Numbered from the stretch's first letter, positions 1 through 7,881 are shown. The stretch: DNA of 25,905 nt from Congregicoccus sp964517665 (GCA_964517665.1 CAZFCY010000063.1:1-25905); one strand, 5' to 3'. Notes: generated by a model not told the origin, from the letters alone. Numbers and translations: made by a program.

Positions 1-40
1 GGCGGAGACGCTTCTGCGCAAGAAGGGTGTCGCCTCCGCC
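1..40. repeat. 40-base segment inverted between 7-base inverted repeats, at window start
   Basis: The segment begins GGCGGAG and ends CTCCGCC, perfect inverted arms of seven bases around a 26-base interior. Flipping the interior restores a normal EF-Ts reading frame across the junction at base 41. The left arm ends exactly at base 1. This is what a foldback (hairpin-templated) chimeric read at a contig end would produce, because the two strands of such a product carry both loop orientations after the same flank. A real micro-inversion is the less likely alternative, since it would destroy an essential gene. Confidence 0.8.
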
Positions 41-150
41 TGATCGAGATCGCCGCTGGCCTCGGTCAAAGCTTTCTTGCAGTCGAGCAGGCCCGCGCCG
101 GTTTTTTCCCGGAGGGCGCTGACCATTTGGGCGCTGATTACAGTGCTCAT
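1..150 (-). CDS. tsf: Elongation factor Ts, N-terminal part (cut by window start)
   Basis: EF-Ts is the guanine nucleotide exchange factor that recycles EF-Tu in the cytoplasm. Reading leftward from ATG at 150-148, the protein begins MSTVISAQMVSALREKTGAG and continues LLDCKKALTEASGDLDQAE, the classic UBA-type N-terminal domain of the family. It lies 24 bases after the rpsB stop, the standard rpsB-tsf operon order. Agreement with the family holds only down to about base 41. Beyond that the minus strand reads ATPFLRRSVSA, unlike any EF-Ts. The plus strand of the same 40 bases reads AETLLRKKGVASA, exactly the expected continuation, so bases 1-40 are inverted relative to the real gene. Identification is firm; the last 13 codons shown should not be trusted. 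Confidence 0.93.
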   Translation of the reverse strand, partial: MSTVISAQMVSALREKTGAGLLDCKKALTEASGDLDQAEATPFLRRSVSA

Positions 151-174
151 AAAAACAGATGCGCGACGGCCGGC

Positions 175-1122
175 TCAGCGCTCGTCCGATGAATCGGAAT
201 CGGCCTTGGCGCCTTCGCTCCCGGCCGGTTCGGAAACGGCAGGCGCCGCCTCGGTTTCAGTTTCGGTGGCGGTTTCCGTTTCAGCGGCAGGCGCGGTTTC
301 GGCGGATGCCTCCGGGGCGGCGGCTTCGACTTCCGGGGCGGCGACAGCCTCTTCGACCGCCGCGGCCGGGGCCGCGCTGAACGGAACGACATTGCGCGCA
401 TCCGCGAGCTGTTGCTGGCCGCGCGAGATGCGGCGGGTATCCCGCTGCGAAAGGCCGGACTGGATCGCCTCGACCAGCGTGTCGAGGACGATGCGGATCG
501 ACTTCACGGCATCGTCGTTGCCCGGCACCGGATAATCGGCGAGCGCCGGATCGGAATTCGTGTCGATGAGCGCGACGACCTTCATGCCGACGCGGCGGCC
601 CTCGGCGACGGCGATGTCCTCGTAGTTCACGTCCACGACGAGCATCGCGACGGGGACCTTGTCCATGTTGGAAATGCCTTCGAAGTTGCGGTGCATGCGC
701 TCCATCTCGCGCTTGATCGCGGCCGCCTCCTTCTTGTGCATCCGGGCCAGCTCGCCGCTGGATTCCAGCTCCTGATAGCGCTTGTACTTGGCGATGCTGC
801 GCTTGATCGTCTCGAAATTCGTCAGCGTGCCGCCCATCCAGCGGTTCACGCAGAACGGCATGCCGGTGGACGAAGCCGCCTCGCGCACGATCTCCTGCGC
901 CTGCCGCTTGGTGCCGACCATGAGGATGTCGCCGCCATCGGCCACGAGATCCTCGAGAAATTTATAAGCCTTCTCCAGACACGTGTGCGTCTTGGTCAGG
1001 TCGATGATCGAGATCCCCTGCCGGTGATCGAAGAGGAAACCCTTGAATCGGGGATTCCAACGCTTCGTCTGATGGCCGAAATGGACTCCGGCATCGAGGA
1101 GGTCTTTGGGTGTGATGTTCAT
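175..1122 (-). CDS. rpsB: 30S ribosomal protein S2 with acidic C-terminal tail
   Basis: S2 is a small-subunit ribosomal protein binding at the head-body junction of 16S rRNA. The protein starts MNITPKDLLDAGVHFGHQTK, the S2 signature, and contains DILMVGTKRQAQEIV, NRWMGGTLTNF and the core up to the usual DTLVEAIQSGLSQRD. Length is 315 residues, against about 240-260 in most bacteria. The excess is a C-terminal tail of roughly 80 residues made almost only of Ala, Glu, Pro, Thr and Ser and ending in an Asp/Ser-rich stretch. An upstream in-frame start at 1263 is rejected because it would add an Arg-rich leader before the conserved N-terminus. It is first in the rpsB-tsf operon. A hairpin lies in its leader at 1150-1168. 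Confidence 0.97.
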   Translation of the reverse strand: MNITPKDLLDAGVHFGHQTKRWNPRFKGFLFDHRQGISIIDLTKTHTCLEKAYKFLEDLVADGGDILMVGTKRQAQEIVREAASSTGMPFCVNRWMGGTLTNFETIKRSIAKYKRYQELESSGELARMHKKEAAAIKREMERMHRNFEGISNMDKVPVAMLVVDVNYEDIAVAEGRRVGMKVVALIDTNSDPALADYPVPGNDDAVKSIRIVLDTLVEAIQSGLSQRDTRRISRGQQQLADARNVVPFSAAPAAAVEEAVAAPEVEAAAPEASAETAPAAETETATETETEAAPAVSEPAGSEGAKADSDSSDER

Positions 1123-1149
1123 GCGGTTGACATGCCCTCGACGGGCACA

Positions 1150-1168
1150 GGCCGGCGCGTGGCCGGCC
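1150..1168 (-). promoter_or_regulatory. Hairpin in the rpsB 5' leader
   Basis: A perfect seven-base stem GGCCGGC / GCCGGCC closes a five-base loop 28 bases upstream of the rpsB ATG. There is no T-tract after it in the rpsB direction, so it is not an intrinsic terminator. rpsB leaders often carry structures used for S2 autoregulation. That role is an inference here; only the stem is seen. Confidence 0.4.
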
Positions 1169-1289
1169 TTACGTTTTTCAGTTTTGGTTGATCGAGCGCC
1201 GGGAAAGAGACCTCCTCCGACCGCCCGGCGCCGCCGGCCCGAAGAGGAAAAACGAACACGCAAAACCGTGACCCGGCCTTCGGCAAGAC

Positions 1290-1353
1290 TTTAAGAGCGC
1301 AAGTTTTAAGGGCGTAAGGGCGCAAGCGGGAAACGGCCGCTTTCCGCTTGCGC
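1290..1353. repeat. Degenerate tandem units and a 10-base-stem hairpin between rpsB and the MFS gene
   Basis: Bases 1290-1303 (TTTAAGAGCGCAAG) and 1304-1318 (TTTTAAGGGCGTAAG) are near-copies. They are followed by a hairpin whose perfect arms are GCGCAAGCGG at 1320-1329 and CCGCTTGCGC at 1344-1353, with partial pairing continuing inward. The remaining divergent intergenic stretch (1123-1413) shows no convincing promoter to me. The hairpin spans the TTG at 1348, which argues against using that TTG as the MFS start. Confidence 0.5.
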
Positions 1354-1413
1354 TCCATTGTAGCCTTGGCGGTGCATCGGGGGCCTGTTAAGTCCGCCCG
1401 CTTGCACACGGAC

Positions 1414-2751
1414 TTGAAGCAGCATGGAAACGCCCCCGCCGCGCGGCCCTTGTCGCTGGGCGTGATCTTCCTCACGCTCTACATCGATCTCGCCGGCTTC
1501 TCGATCATCTTTCCGCTTTTCCCCGAGATGCTGGAGCATTACCTCGCGAAGGAGGGCGGCGCGGGGCTGCTCGGCGCGATTCTCGCGGGCATCGACCAGA
1601 TTTCCGGCTGGATGGGCGGCGGGGATCGCTTCACCCCGGTGCTTTTCGGCGGGTTTCTCGGCTCGCTCTATTCGCTCCTGCAATTCGCCTTCGCGCCGAT
1701 CTGGGGCGGGCTGTCGGACAAGCACGGGCGGCGCGGCGTGCTGCTCTTCACCTGCGCGGGGACGGCGCTCAGTTACCTGCTCTGGACGCTGAGCGGATCG
1801 TTTTTATTGCTCGTGCTCGCGCGACTTTTCGGCGGCGCGATGAGCGGAAACCTCTCCGTCGCGACCGCGGCGGTGGCCGATGTGACCACGCGCGAGGGCC
1901 GGGCCAAGGGAATGGGCATGGTCGGCGCGGCGTTCGGCCTCGGCTTCGTGACCGGCCCCGCGATCGGCGGGATCGCGACGCATCTCAACCTCCTGGACGC
2001 GCACCCGGGCTGGGCGGCGTTCGGCATCAATCCGTTTTCCGTGCCGGCGCTCGCGGCGCTGCTTCTTGCGACGATCAATTTCCTCTGGATCCGCGCGCGC
2101 TTCAAGGAATCGCTCCCGCCCGAGAAGCGGGCGATCGACCACGCCGTGACGAAACGCAATCCGCTGAGGCTGATGAAAACGCGGATGGAAGCGCCGGTGC
2201 GGCGGACGGTGCTGGTGTATTTCATCTTCATCTTCGCGTTCAGCGGGCTGGAGTTCTCCCTCGCGTTTCTCGCCGCCGAGCGGTTCGCGTTCACGCCGGC
2301 GCAGATCACGTATTTGATGATCTTCATCGGCCTCGTCCTGATCCTGACGCAAGGCGGCATCGTGCGCCGCGTCGTGCCGCGCTACGGCGAGCGGAAGGTG
2401 GCGCTGGCCGGTCTCTCGCTCGTGCTCGCGGGATTTTTCCTGCTCAGCCACGCGCCGTCGGTCGCGATGCTCTATTTCGGCCTCGGCCTCACCTCGCTCG
2501 GCGCGGGCTGCGCGACCCCCGCGCTCACGGCGCTGGTCTCGCTCTACACCTCGACCGAGCGCCAGGGGCAGGTGCTGGGCGCGTTTCGCGCCTACGGCTC
2601 GCTCGCGCGCGCGGTCGGCCCGATCACGGCGGCCCTTGTGTTCTGGTGGGCGGGATCGGCGACATCCTACGCGGTGGGCGGGCTGATGATGCTCGTGCCG
2701 TTGTTTGCCGGGCTGCGCCTGCCGGACCCGCGAGAGGAAGGGAGAAGTTGA
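1414..2751 (+). CDS. MFS drug/metabolite transporter, TetA/MdtG-like
   Basis: A 12-helix major facilitator protein of about 445 residues in the inner membrane, probably a proton-driven exporter. Visible features are the first helix LSLGVIFLTLYIDLAGFS, the motif A loop GGLSDKHGRRG between helices 2 and 3, Gly-rich helix 5 (MVGAAFGLGFVTGPAIGG), a charged central loop near 2100-2200, and a second six-helix half. The loop after helix 1 is longer than usual and Gly-rich. The start is uncertain: no in-frame ATG precedes helix 1. TTG at 1414 gives MKQHGNAPAARPLSLG, of family-like length. TTG at 1348 and TTG at 1450 are alternatives, and none has a clear Shine-Dalgarno sequence. The substrate cannot be told. 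It is followed by a convergent gene. Confidence 0.85.
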   Translation: MKQHGNAPAARPLSLGVIFLTLYIDLAGFSIIFPLFPEMLEHYLAKEGGAGLLGAILAGIDQISGWMGGGDRFTPVLFGGFLGSLYSLLQFAFAPIWGGLSDKHGRRGVLLFTCAGTALSYLLWTLSGSFLLLVLARLFGGAMSGNLSVATAAVADVTTREGRAKGMGMVGAAFGLGFVTGPAIGGIATHLNLLDAHPGWAAFGINPFSVPALAALLLATINFLWIRARFKESLPPEKRAIDHAVTKRNPLRLMKTRMEAPVRRTVLVYFIFIFAFSGLEFSLAFLAAERFAFTPAQITYLMIFIGLVLILTQGGIVRRVVPRYGERKVALAGLSLVLAGFFLLSHAPSVAMLYFGLGLTSLGAGCATPALTALVSLYTSTERQGQVLGAFRAYGSLARAVGPITAALVFWWAGSATSYAVGGLMMLVPLFAGLRLPDPREEGRS

Positions 2752-2757
2752 AGTATC

Positions 2758-2823
2758 AAGTTCAGGTTGAAGCAGGGCGGCTCGGCCGCGAGCGGAGCCG
2801 AACGCTCCCTTCAGCTTAAACTT
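2758..2823. terminator. Bidirectional hairpin between convergent genes
   Basis: Between the MFS stop and the acyltransferase stop lies a compound inverted repeat. The inner arms are CGGCTC (2778-2783) and GAGCCG (2795-2800). The outer arms, beginning AAGTTC at 2758 and ending AAACTT at 2823, match imperfectly. The outer arm is AT-rich on both sides, which suits a terminator working in both directions. The last two bases overlap the stop codon of the minus-strand gene. Confidence 0.5.
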
Positions 2824-3628
2824 AAAACTTAAACTCGTTATCAATCACCGGAACGCCCCAGTCGCGCAGGCGACCGGTGATGAAACGCACCACCGCCTCG
2901 TGCGCTTCGCGGCCGTTCCCCGTCACTTCGATCGGATCGCCGAACGAGAGGCGCACCGGCAGATCCGGCTGAACCGGGCCGCAATCTTTCAGGCACCTGC
3001 CGATGCCCCAAAGATCGCTGCGCAACGCGAGCGGAATGACGGGCACGCCCGCGCGCCGGGCGAGTTTCACCGCGATGGAGTTGAACTCCGCCGGCGTAAA
3101 CGAGGCCGCGCGCGTCGTCTGCGGGAAGACGATGAGCGACATCCCCCCGCGCAGCCGCGCCTCGCCCTCCTCCATCATCGTACGCAGATCCTCGCGCGGA
3201 TTCTCACGGCCGACGACGACCGGCTGCCGCGAGATCATGATGTGCTTGAAAACCGGCATCTCGACCAGCTCGCGCTTGACCACGAACGTCGCGCGCCGGT
3301 GCGACGCCAGCACGCTCGGAAGCACGAAGGTTTCAAGGGTGCTCATGTGGTTGCCGACCACGATGGCCGGTCCGCTCAGGCCGGAAAACGCCGCGACATT
3401 TTCGATCACGAGGCGGCCGCCGACCGACTCGATCGCCTCGACGACGGCGAGGCTGGACTTGATCCACTCGCGATCGTCGTACCGGCCCGCCTTCGCCTTG
3501 CGCGAGGCCTTGACCACGACCGCCGCGATCCGGCTGTAGAACGCGAGTCCGGGACACGCCCGCGCGATCAACCCCGGCTTGCGCGCCGGCGAGAGATAGT
3601 CGTAAGCGACCGGAGGCAGGGTATCCAT
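2822..3628 (-). CDS. PlsC-like 1-acyl-glycerol-phosphate acyltransferase, variant motifs
   Basis: A 268-residue lysophospholipid acyltransferase-fold protein, probably membrane-associated and acting in phospholipid or lipid-anchor synthesis. The acyltransferase block I is VVGNHMSTLETF (His94), but the family's HX4D is HX4E here (Glu99). Block III is FPQTTR (168-173) rather than FPEGTR. Block IV is seen as GVPVIPLALRS. The start MDTLPPVAYDYL is at 3628. A longer in-frame upstream extension is Arg/Ala-rich and overlaps rsmB, so it is rejected. It follows rsmB by 40 bases on the same strand and is probably co-transcribed. Because both motifs are altered in a consistent way, this is more likely a distinct subfamily than a dead enzyme. 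The exact acceptor is unknown. Confidence 0.82.
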   Translation of the reverse strand: MDTLPPVAYDYLSPARKPGLIARACPGLAFYSRIAAVVVKASRKAKAGRYDDREWIKSSLAVVEAIESVGGRLVIENVAAFSGLSGPAIVVGNHMSTLETFVLPSVLASHRRATFVVKRELVEMPVFKHIMISRQPVVVGRENPREDLRTMMEEGEARLRGGMSLIVFPQTTRAASFTPAEFNSIAVKLARRAGVPVIPLALRSDLWGIGRCLKDCGPVQPDLPVRLSFGDPIEVTGNGREAHEAVVRFITGRLRDWGVPVIDNEFKF

Positions 3629-3668
3629 CGCGAGGCTTCCTGACGTTGCGCGGGGCCGACGGCGAGAA

Positions 3669-4940
3669 TCAAGAGGCGCGCCGCAGGAGGAAAGCCGCCG
3701 CGCCGTCGCAGCCGGATTCCCACGGGCGGCTGCGCTCCGCGCGCTCGAGCGACCATGCGCCGCCCGCTTCGCGGAGGAACGCCGCGACGACGTCCTCGTT
3801 CTCCTCCTTCTCGAGGCTGCACGTGCTGTAAACCAGCCGGCCACCCGCACGGACGAGCGCGGCGGCGCGGCGCACGATCGCGAGCTGCAGGCGCGCGAGC
3901 CCTTCGAGATCGGCGGGTCGCAGGCGCATTTTCACATCGACGCGGTGCCGGAGCACGCCGGTGTTCGAACACGGCGCGTCGACGAGGGCCGCGTCGAACT
4001 GCGCCGGCAATTGCGCGGCCGCGAGTTCGTCGCCCGAAAGCGCCGTGGCGTCGGCGCCGAAGACGGCGATCGGAAGCCGCGGGCGCGCCGCGATGTTGCG
4101 GCGGAGGCGCTCCAGGCGCGCGCCCTTTAGATCGACCGCGATCACGCGACCGTCCGGGGCGACGCGCTCCGCGAGTTGAAACGTCTTCCCGCCCGGCGCG
4201 GCGCACACGTCGAGCACCGCCTCGCCCGCGGATGGCGCGAGCAGCAGCGGCGCGATCGCCGTCGCCGGATCCTGAAGATAAACGCGACCGTCGGCCAGCA
4301 TCGGCTCCACGACCGACCAGTCCAGCCGCTCGAGCCGATAAAACCCGGGCCACGGCGTTTCCTGGAAAAAATCCGGCAGCGTGCCGCGCGCCTCCGCGTC
4401 GTCCACCACGCGAGCGTGCACCGGCGCGGGTTGCTGATTCCATTCGAGCAGCGCGAGCGCCGCGTCCTCGCCGAAGCGCTCGATCCATCGCCGCGCGAGC
4501 CACTCCGGATGGCTGAAACGAAGCGCGAGCGCCACGGGTTCGCGCGAAGCATCCGCCATCACGGCGGCCAGCGCCTCCGGCATGCGGCGCAACACCGCAT
4601 TGACCAGGCGGGCCTCGCCCGCGCTCGTCGATTCCCGCGCCACGCCGACCCAGTGATGCACGATCACGGGAGCGTCTTCCGGGTGCTCCATGAGTTCGAA
4701 GGCGCCGGCCAGAAGCGCCGCGTGAAGCACCGGCCGCGGCGTCTTCGCGAGGCGGGTCGCAAGCACCGCGTCGAGCAGGCCGAGATGCCTCACCGCGCCG
4801 TAGAGCAGATGCCTGCAACGGCGCTTGTCCTCCGCAGGCAATTGCCTTGGAAGAGTTTCCAATAATGCATCCAATCGCTCGCCCGAAGCCAGGTGCTTCG
4901 CCAGCAGGCGGCAGGTCGCCGTCCAGACACTCATTGACAT
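3669..4940 (-). CDS. rsmB: 16S rRNA (cytosine-967-C5)-methyltransferase RsmB/Sun
   Basis: Methylates C967 of 16S rRNA with S-adenosylmethionine in the cytoplasm. The first about 140 residues form the NusB-like RNA-binding domain (LPAEDKRRCRHLLYGAVRH; LVNAVLRRM). The catalytic half has the SAM-binding motif VLDVCAAPGGKTFQLAE, the motif IV cysteine in DAPCSNTGVLRHRVD, and the nucleophile cysteine in YSTCSLEKEENEDV. Length is about 423 residues, normal for RsmB. The start is placed at ATG 4940. ATG 4934 or GTG 4949 are equally possible, with no strong Shine-Dalgarno to decide. The gene is divergent from greA, with only 40 bases between starts, so each promoter must overlap the other gene's beginning. 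Confidence 0.93.
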   Translation of the reverse strand: MSMSVWTATCRLLAKHLASGERLDALLETLPRQLPAEDKRRCRHLLYGAVRHLGLLDAVLATRLAKTPRPVLHAALLAGAFELMEHPEDAPVIVHHWVGVARESTSAGEARLVNAVLRRMPEALAAVMADASREPVALALRFSHPEWLARRWIERFGEDAALALLEWNQQPAPVHARVVDDAEARGTLPDFFQETPWPGFYRLERLDWSVVEPMLADGRVYLQDPATAIAPLLLAPSAGEAVLDVCAAPGGKTFQLAERVAPDGRVIAVDLKGARLERLRRNIAARPRLPIAVFGADATALSGDELAAAQLPAQFDAALVDAPCSNTGVLRHRVDVKMRLRPADLEGLARLQLAIVRRAAALVRAGGRLVYSTCSLEKEENEDVVAAFLREAGGAWSLERAERSRPWESGCDGAAAFLLRRAS

Positions 4941-4980
4941 CACAGACACTTCGAGGCTCTACTGGGGGTTTTCAACGAGA

Positions 4981-6846
4981 ATGGCGACCATGAACGAGGA
5001 CGCAGTCCAGGAGCTTATTCACCGCAAGCCCGAGCTAAAAAGCGCGCGCGCAAAGCTCGAGGCGATGCAGCCTGGCACCTATTGTATTCATCGCAGTTGG
5101 GGTTTTGGGAAGATCACGGGATACGACCAGACCGACGCGAAACTGATCATCGACTTCGAAGGCAAGCCGGACCACCGGATGGATCCCGCCTTCTGTGTTT
5201 CGACGCTCGAATTGCTTGCGCCGGAGCACATCCTCGCCCGCAAGCAGACGGAGCCGGCGGCGATCGAGGAGATGATCGAGAAGCGGCCCGCGGACCTGGT
5301 CGTCGATCTCCTCCAGCAATACCCGAACAACGCGGCCACCGCGGTCGAGGTCGAATCGGTGCTCCAGCGCCTGATCGGCGACGCCGGTTTCAAACGCTGG
5401 TGGCTGCGCGCCCGCAAGGAACTCGCCCGCGATCCGCGCGTCGCCATCCCGGCCAAGAAGACCGAGTGCTACGTGCTGCGCAGCGAGCCGGTGAGCCTCG
5501 AAAACGAAATCCTCGAGCAATTCAACAACACCCGTTCCGCCCGGCGGCGCATCGGCCTCGCGGAGAAGCTTCTCCAGGCCGCCGAGGACAAGGAAAACCT
5601 CACGGAACCCCTCCGCCAGGTCCTCACGGAGCTTTCCGAGGCCGTCCTCAACAGCCGCCAACTGACCGCCGCCGAGCGCCTGCACGGCGCATGGGTGCGC
5701 GACGACCTGGTCAAGTTCCTCGGCGATGAGCCGGGCGCGATCGAGCCCACCGTCGCCTCGCTCGTTTCCGAGCCGCGCGACCTTCCCGACATCGCGGACG
5801 CGCTGCCCTCCCACCTCCAGAGCCGCCTGCTCGACCTCGTCCTCGAGGCGCATCCGGCCGAGTGGAAGGAAATCGTCTTCAACCTCCTCAAGACCAGCCA
5901 GGGCAAGTTCACCACCGACTGCATCAGCTTCCTCATCGAGCACGGTTGCGCGGAGGAACTCGCCTCCACCCTCGCCCGCTGGCAGACCGAGCAGAACCTG
6001 CGCGCCCCCGTGCTGCTGTGGATCGTGAAGAACCGCAACTCGAAGCGCTTCCGCTCCATCGTGGCCGACATGATCGGACCGCGCCTGCTCGGCTCGATCT
6101 TCTTCGCCATCGACTACGAGGCGCTGCAGGCCGCCGGCGCCCGGCGCATCCCCCTCGCGGAAGAACTCAGCGACGATCAGGATCTGATCAACGACCTCCT
6201 CAGCTCGTCGGACGCCGAGACCGCGCGCGACCTCGCCAACACGCTCCTCATGAACCAGGGCTTCGAGGAACTGACCAAGAAGTCGCTCCTCGCCCGCTTC
6301 ATCAAGCAGTTCTCCAACATCCAGAGCCTCGTCTCCGGCGAGAGCGAGGAAAAGGAGGAGCGCCTGCTCGTCTCGCGTGAGAGCCACGATCGCCGCACCC
6401 TCGAGTTGAACGAGATCATCACGAAGAAGATCCCGGAAAACAGCCGCGCCATCGCCGCCGCCCGCGAACACGGCGACCTGCGCGAGAACGCCGAATACAA
6501 GATGGCCAAGCAGGACCAATCGATCCTCTTCGCCCAGCGCGCGCAGCTCGAGCGCGAGATCTCCCGCGCCCAGGTCACCGACTTTTCTTCCGCCACCACC
6601 GACCACATCGGCGTGGGTTCCATCGTCACCCTCCAGGATCCGAAGACCGGCCAGGAGCTGACCTTCACCCTCCTCGGCGCGTGGGACAGCGATCCCGACA
6701 AAAACGTCATCTCCTACCTCACCCCCCTGGGCGCCAGCCTCATGACGCGCCGCGTCGGCGACAGCATCACCGTCCACCTCGGCGACAAGGAAGAAGCCGA
6801 GATGCAGGTGAAGGAAATCAAGCGCTTCATCGACGCCGCGGGCTGA
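4981..6846 (+). CDS. greA: Transcription elongation factor GreA with long N-terminal extension
   Basis: GreA enters the RNA polymerase secondary channel and stimulates cleavage of backtracked RNA. The GreA part is the last about 160 residues. The coiled coil carries AREHGDLRENAEYKMAKQD, with Asp499 and Glu502 matching the acidic tip (Asp41 and Glu44 in E. coli). An FKBP-like domain follows (VGSIVTLQDP; ISYLTPLGASLMTRRVGD). Ahead of it are about 460 helical, charged residues beginning ELIHRKPELKSARAKLEAMQ and containing a compact HRSWGFGKI region, not part of classical GreA. Total is 621 residues against about 158 in E. coli. Comparably long GreA proteins are known in Chlamydiae and, from memory, Verrucomicrobia. 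The start is ATG 4981 (MATMNEDAV); the upstream open frame overlaps rsmB and is ignored. Confidence 0.92.
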   Translation: MATMNEDAVQELIHRKPELKSARAKLEAMQPGTYCIHRSWGFGKITGYDQTDAKLIIDFEGKPDHRMDPAFCVSTLELLAPEHILARKQTEPAAIEEMIEKRPADLVVDLLQQYPNNAATAVEVESVLQRLIGDAGFKRWWLRARKELARDPRVAIPAKKTECYVLRSEPVSLENEILEQFNNTRSARRRIGLAEKLLQAAEDKENLTEPLRQVLTELSEAVLNSRQLTAAERLHGAWVRDDLVKFLGDEPGAIEPTVASLVSEPRDLPDIADALPSHLQSRLLDLVLEAHPAEWKEIVFNLLKTSQGKFTTDCISFLIEHGCAEELASTLARWQTEQNLRAPVLLWIVKNRNSKRFRSIVADMIGPRLLGSIFFAIDYEALQAAGARRIPLAEELSDDQDLINDLLSSSDAETARDLANTLLMNQGFEELTKKSLLARFIKQFSNIQSLVSGESEEKEERLLVSRESHDRRTLELNEIITKKIPENSRAIAAAREHGDLRENAEYKMAKQDQSILFAQRAQLEREISRAQVTDFSSATTDHIGVGSIVTLQDPKTGQELTFTLLGAWDSDPDKNVISYLTPLGASLMTRRVGDSITVHLGDKEEAEMQVKEIKRFIDAAG

Positions 6847-6856
6847 GGTCGGGTGA

Positions 6857-6933
6857 CAGGAGACAGAGCAGGAATCAGGGGCCGTCTTTAGTCCTCCGAC
6901 ATCTGACCCCCGCCCCCTGTCCCCTGTTTCCTG
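6857..6933. repeat. Imperfect inverted repeat directly before the ArsR-methyltransferase start
   Basis: Arms CAGGAGACAG (6857-6866) and CTGTTTCCTG (6924-6933) pair with one G-U wobble. Further partial pairing of AG-rich against CT-rich sequence lies between them. It ends two bases before the ATG at 6936 and fills the greA-ArsR gap. It could be a dispersed repeat, a terminator for greA, or an operator or translational control element. Nothing in the sequence decides this. Confidence 0.45.
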
Positions 6934-6935
6934 AA

Positions 6936-7868
6936 ATGACCGCCCCTTGGGATATCCTCAAACTCCTCGCCGACCCCACGCGCCTGCGCCTGATCGCGCT
7001 GCTCGCCCGCGAGGAGGTCGCCGTGACCGAGCTGCAGGAGGTTCTCGGCATGGGCCAGAGCCGCATCTCTTCCCAGCTCGCGCTGCTCCGGCAGGCGGGC
7101 CTGGTCAGCGACCGGCGGGACGGCAAGCGCGCGTTCTATTCATTGCGCGACGAGATCGAGACGCGCGAGCGCGCGCTGATCGATGCCGCGCTCCAGGCCG
7201 CGCGCGAGCATCCCGACACCATCCGTGACGCGGCCAGCCTCGAACTCGTTCTCGAGCGTCGCCGCCAGGTCGCGGAGCAATACTTCAACCTCATCGCCGG
7301 CCGCCTGGGGAAAAACTACTGCCCCGGGCGCTCGTGGGAGGCCATCGGCCATTTTCTCCTCCTCATGTTTCCGAAGGTCACCGTCGCCGATCTCGGCGCG
7401 GGCGAAGGCCTCATCTCGCAGCTCATGGCGCGCCGGGCCGAGAAAGTATGGTGCATCGACAACTCGCCCCGGATGGTCGAGGTCGGCGCCGCGCTCGCGC
7501 AGAAAAACGGGCTGGCGAATCTCGAATACATCGTCGGCGACATCGAGGCGGTCCCGCTCCCGGATCGGGCCGTCGATCTCGCCCTCCTCAGCCAGGCGCT
7601 GCACCACGCGCGCCGGCCGCAAACCGCCCTCCGCGAGGCCTTCCGCATTCTCAAGCCCGGCGGGCAGGTCGTGATTCTCGACCTGAAAGAGCACACTTTC
7701 GAAAAGGCGCGCGAACTCTACGCCGACGTCTGGCTCGGCTTCGCCGAAAGCACGCTGCACGGCTTCCTGCGCAAGGCCGGTTTCCAGCATGTCGAAGTCA
7801 ACACCGTCACCCGCGAACCGGACGAACCCGGCTTCGAGACGGTGCTCGCGACCGGTTTGAAGCCCTGA
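6936..7868 (+). CDS. ArsR-family regulator fused to a SAM-dependent methyltransferase
   Basis: A 310-residue two-domain cytoplasmic protein. Residues 1-75 are an ArsR winged helix-turn-helix (WDILKLLADPTRLRLIALL; recognition region VLGMGQSRISSQLALLRQAG; wing RRDGKRAFYSL). There are no clustered Cys/His metal ligands in the helix typical of ArsR or SmtB metal sensors. Residues about 145-260 are a class I methyltransferase: motif I VADLGAGEGLISQL, the acidic end of strand 2 in CIDNSPRM, and the post-motif LKPGGQVVILDL. Such fusions are often found near methionine/SAM-cycle genes and may sense SAM status; no such genes are adjacent here. There is no Shine-Dalgarno before the ATG; instead an inverted repeat abuts it. 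It converges on ptsI. Confidence 0.88.
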   Translation: MTAPWDILKLLADPTRLRLIALLAREEVAVTELQEVLGMGQSRISSQLALLRQAGLVSDRRDGKRAFYSLRDEIETRERALIDAALQAAREHPDTIRDAASLELVLERRRQVAEQYFNLIAGRLGKNYCPGRSWEAIGHFLLLMFPKVTVADLGAGEGLISQLMARRAEKVWCIDNSPRMVEVGAALAQKNGLANLEYIVGDIEAVPLPDRAVDLALLSQALHHARRPQTALREAFRILKPGGQVVILDLKEHTFEKARELYADVWLGFAESTLHGFLRKAGFQHVEVNTVTREPDEPGFETVLATGLKP

Positions 7869-7881
7869 ATCGGAGCAGGAG

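Noticed and set aside
1320..1353. The 10-base-stem hairpin as an intrinsic terminator.
   Set aside because: No T-tract follows on either strand, and it lies upstream of both divergent genes, not after one.
5035..6777. A 580-codon minus-strand open frame opposite greA.
   Set aside because: No recognisable domain; the plus strand encodes GreA with its catalytic tip, so this is codon-bias shadow.
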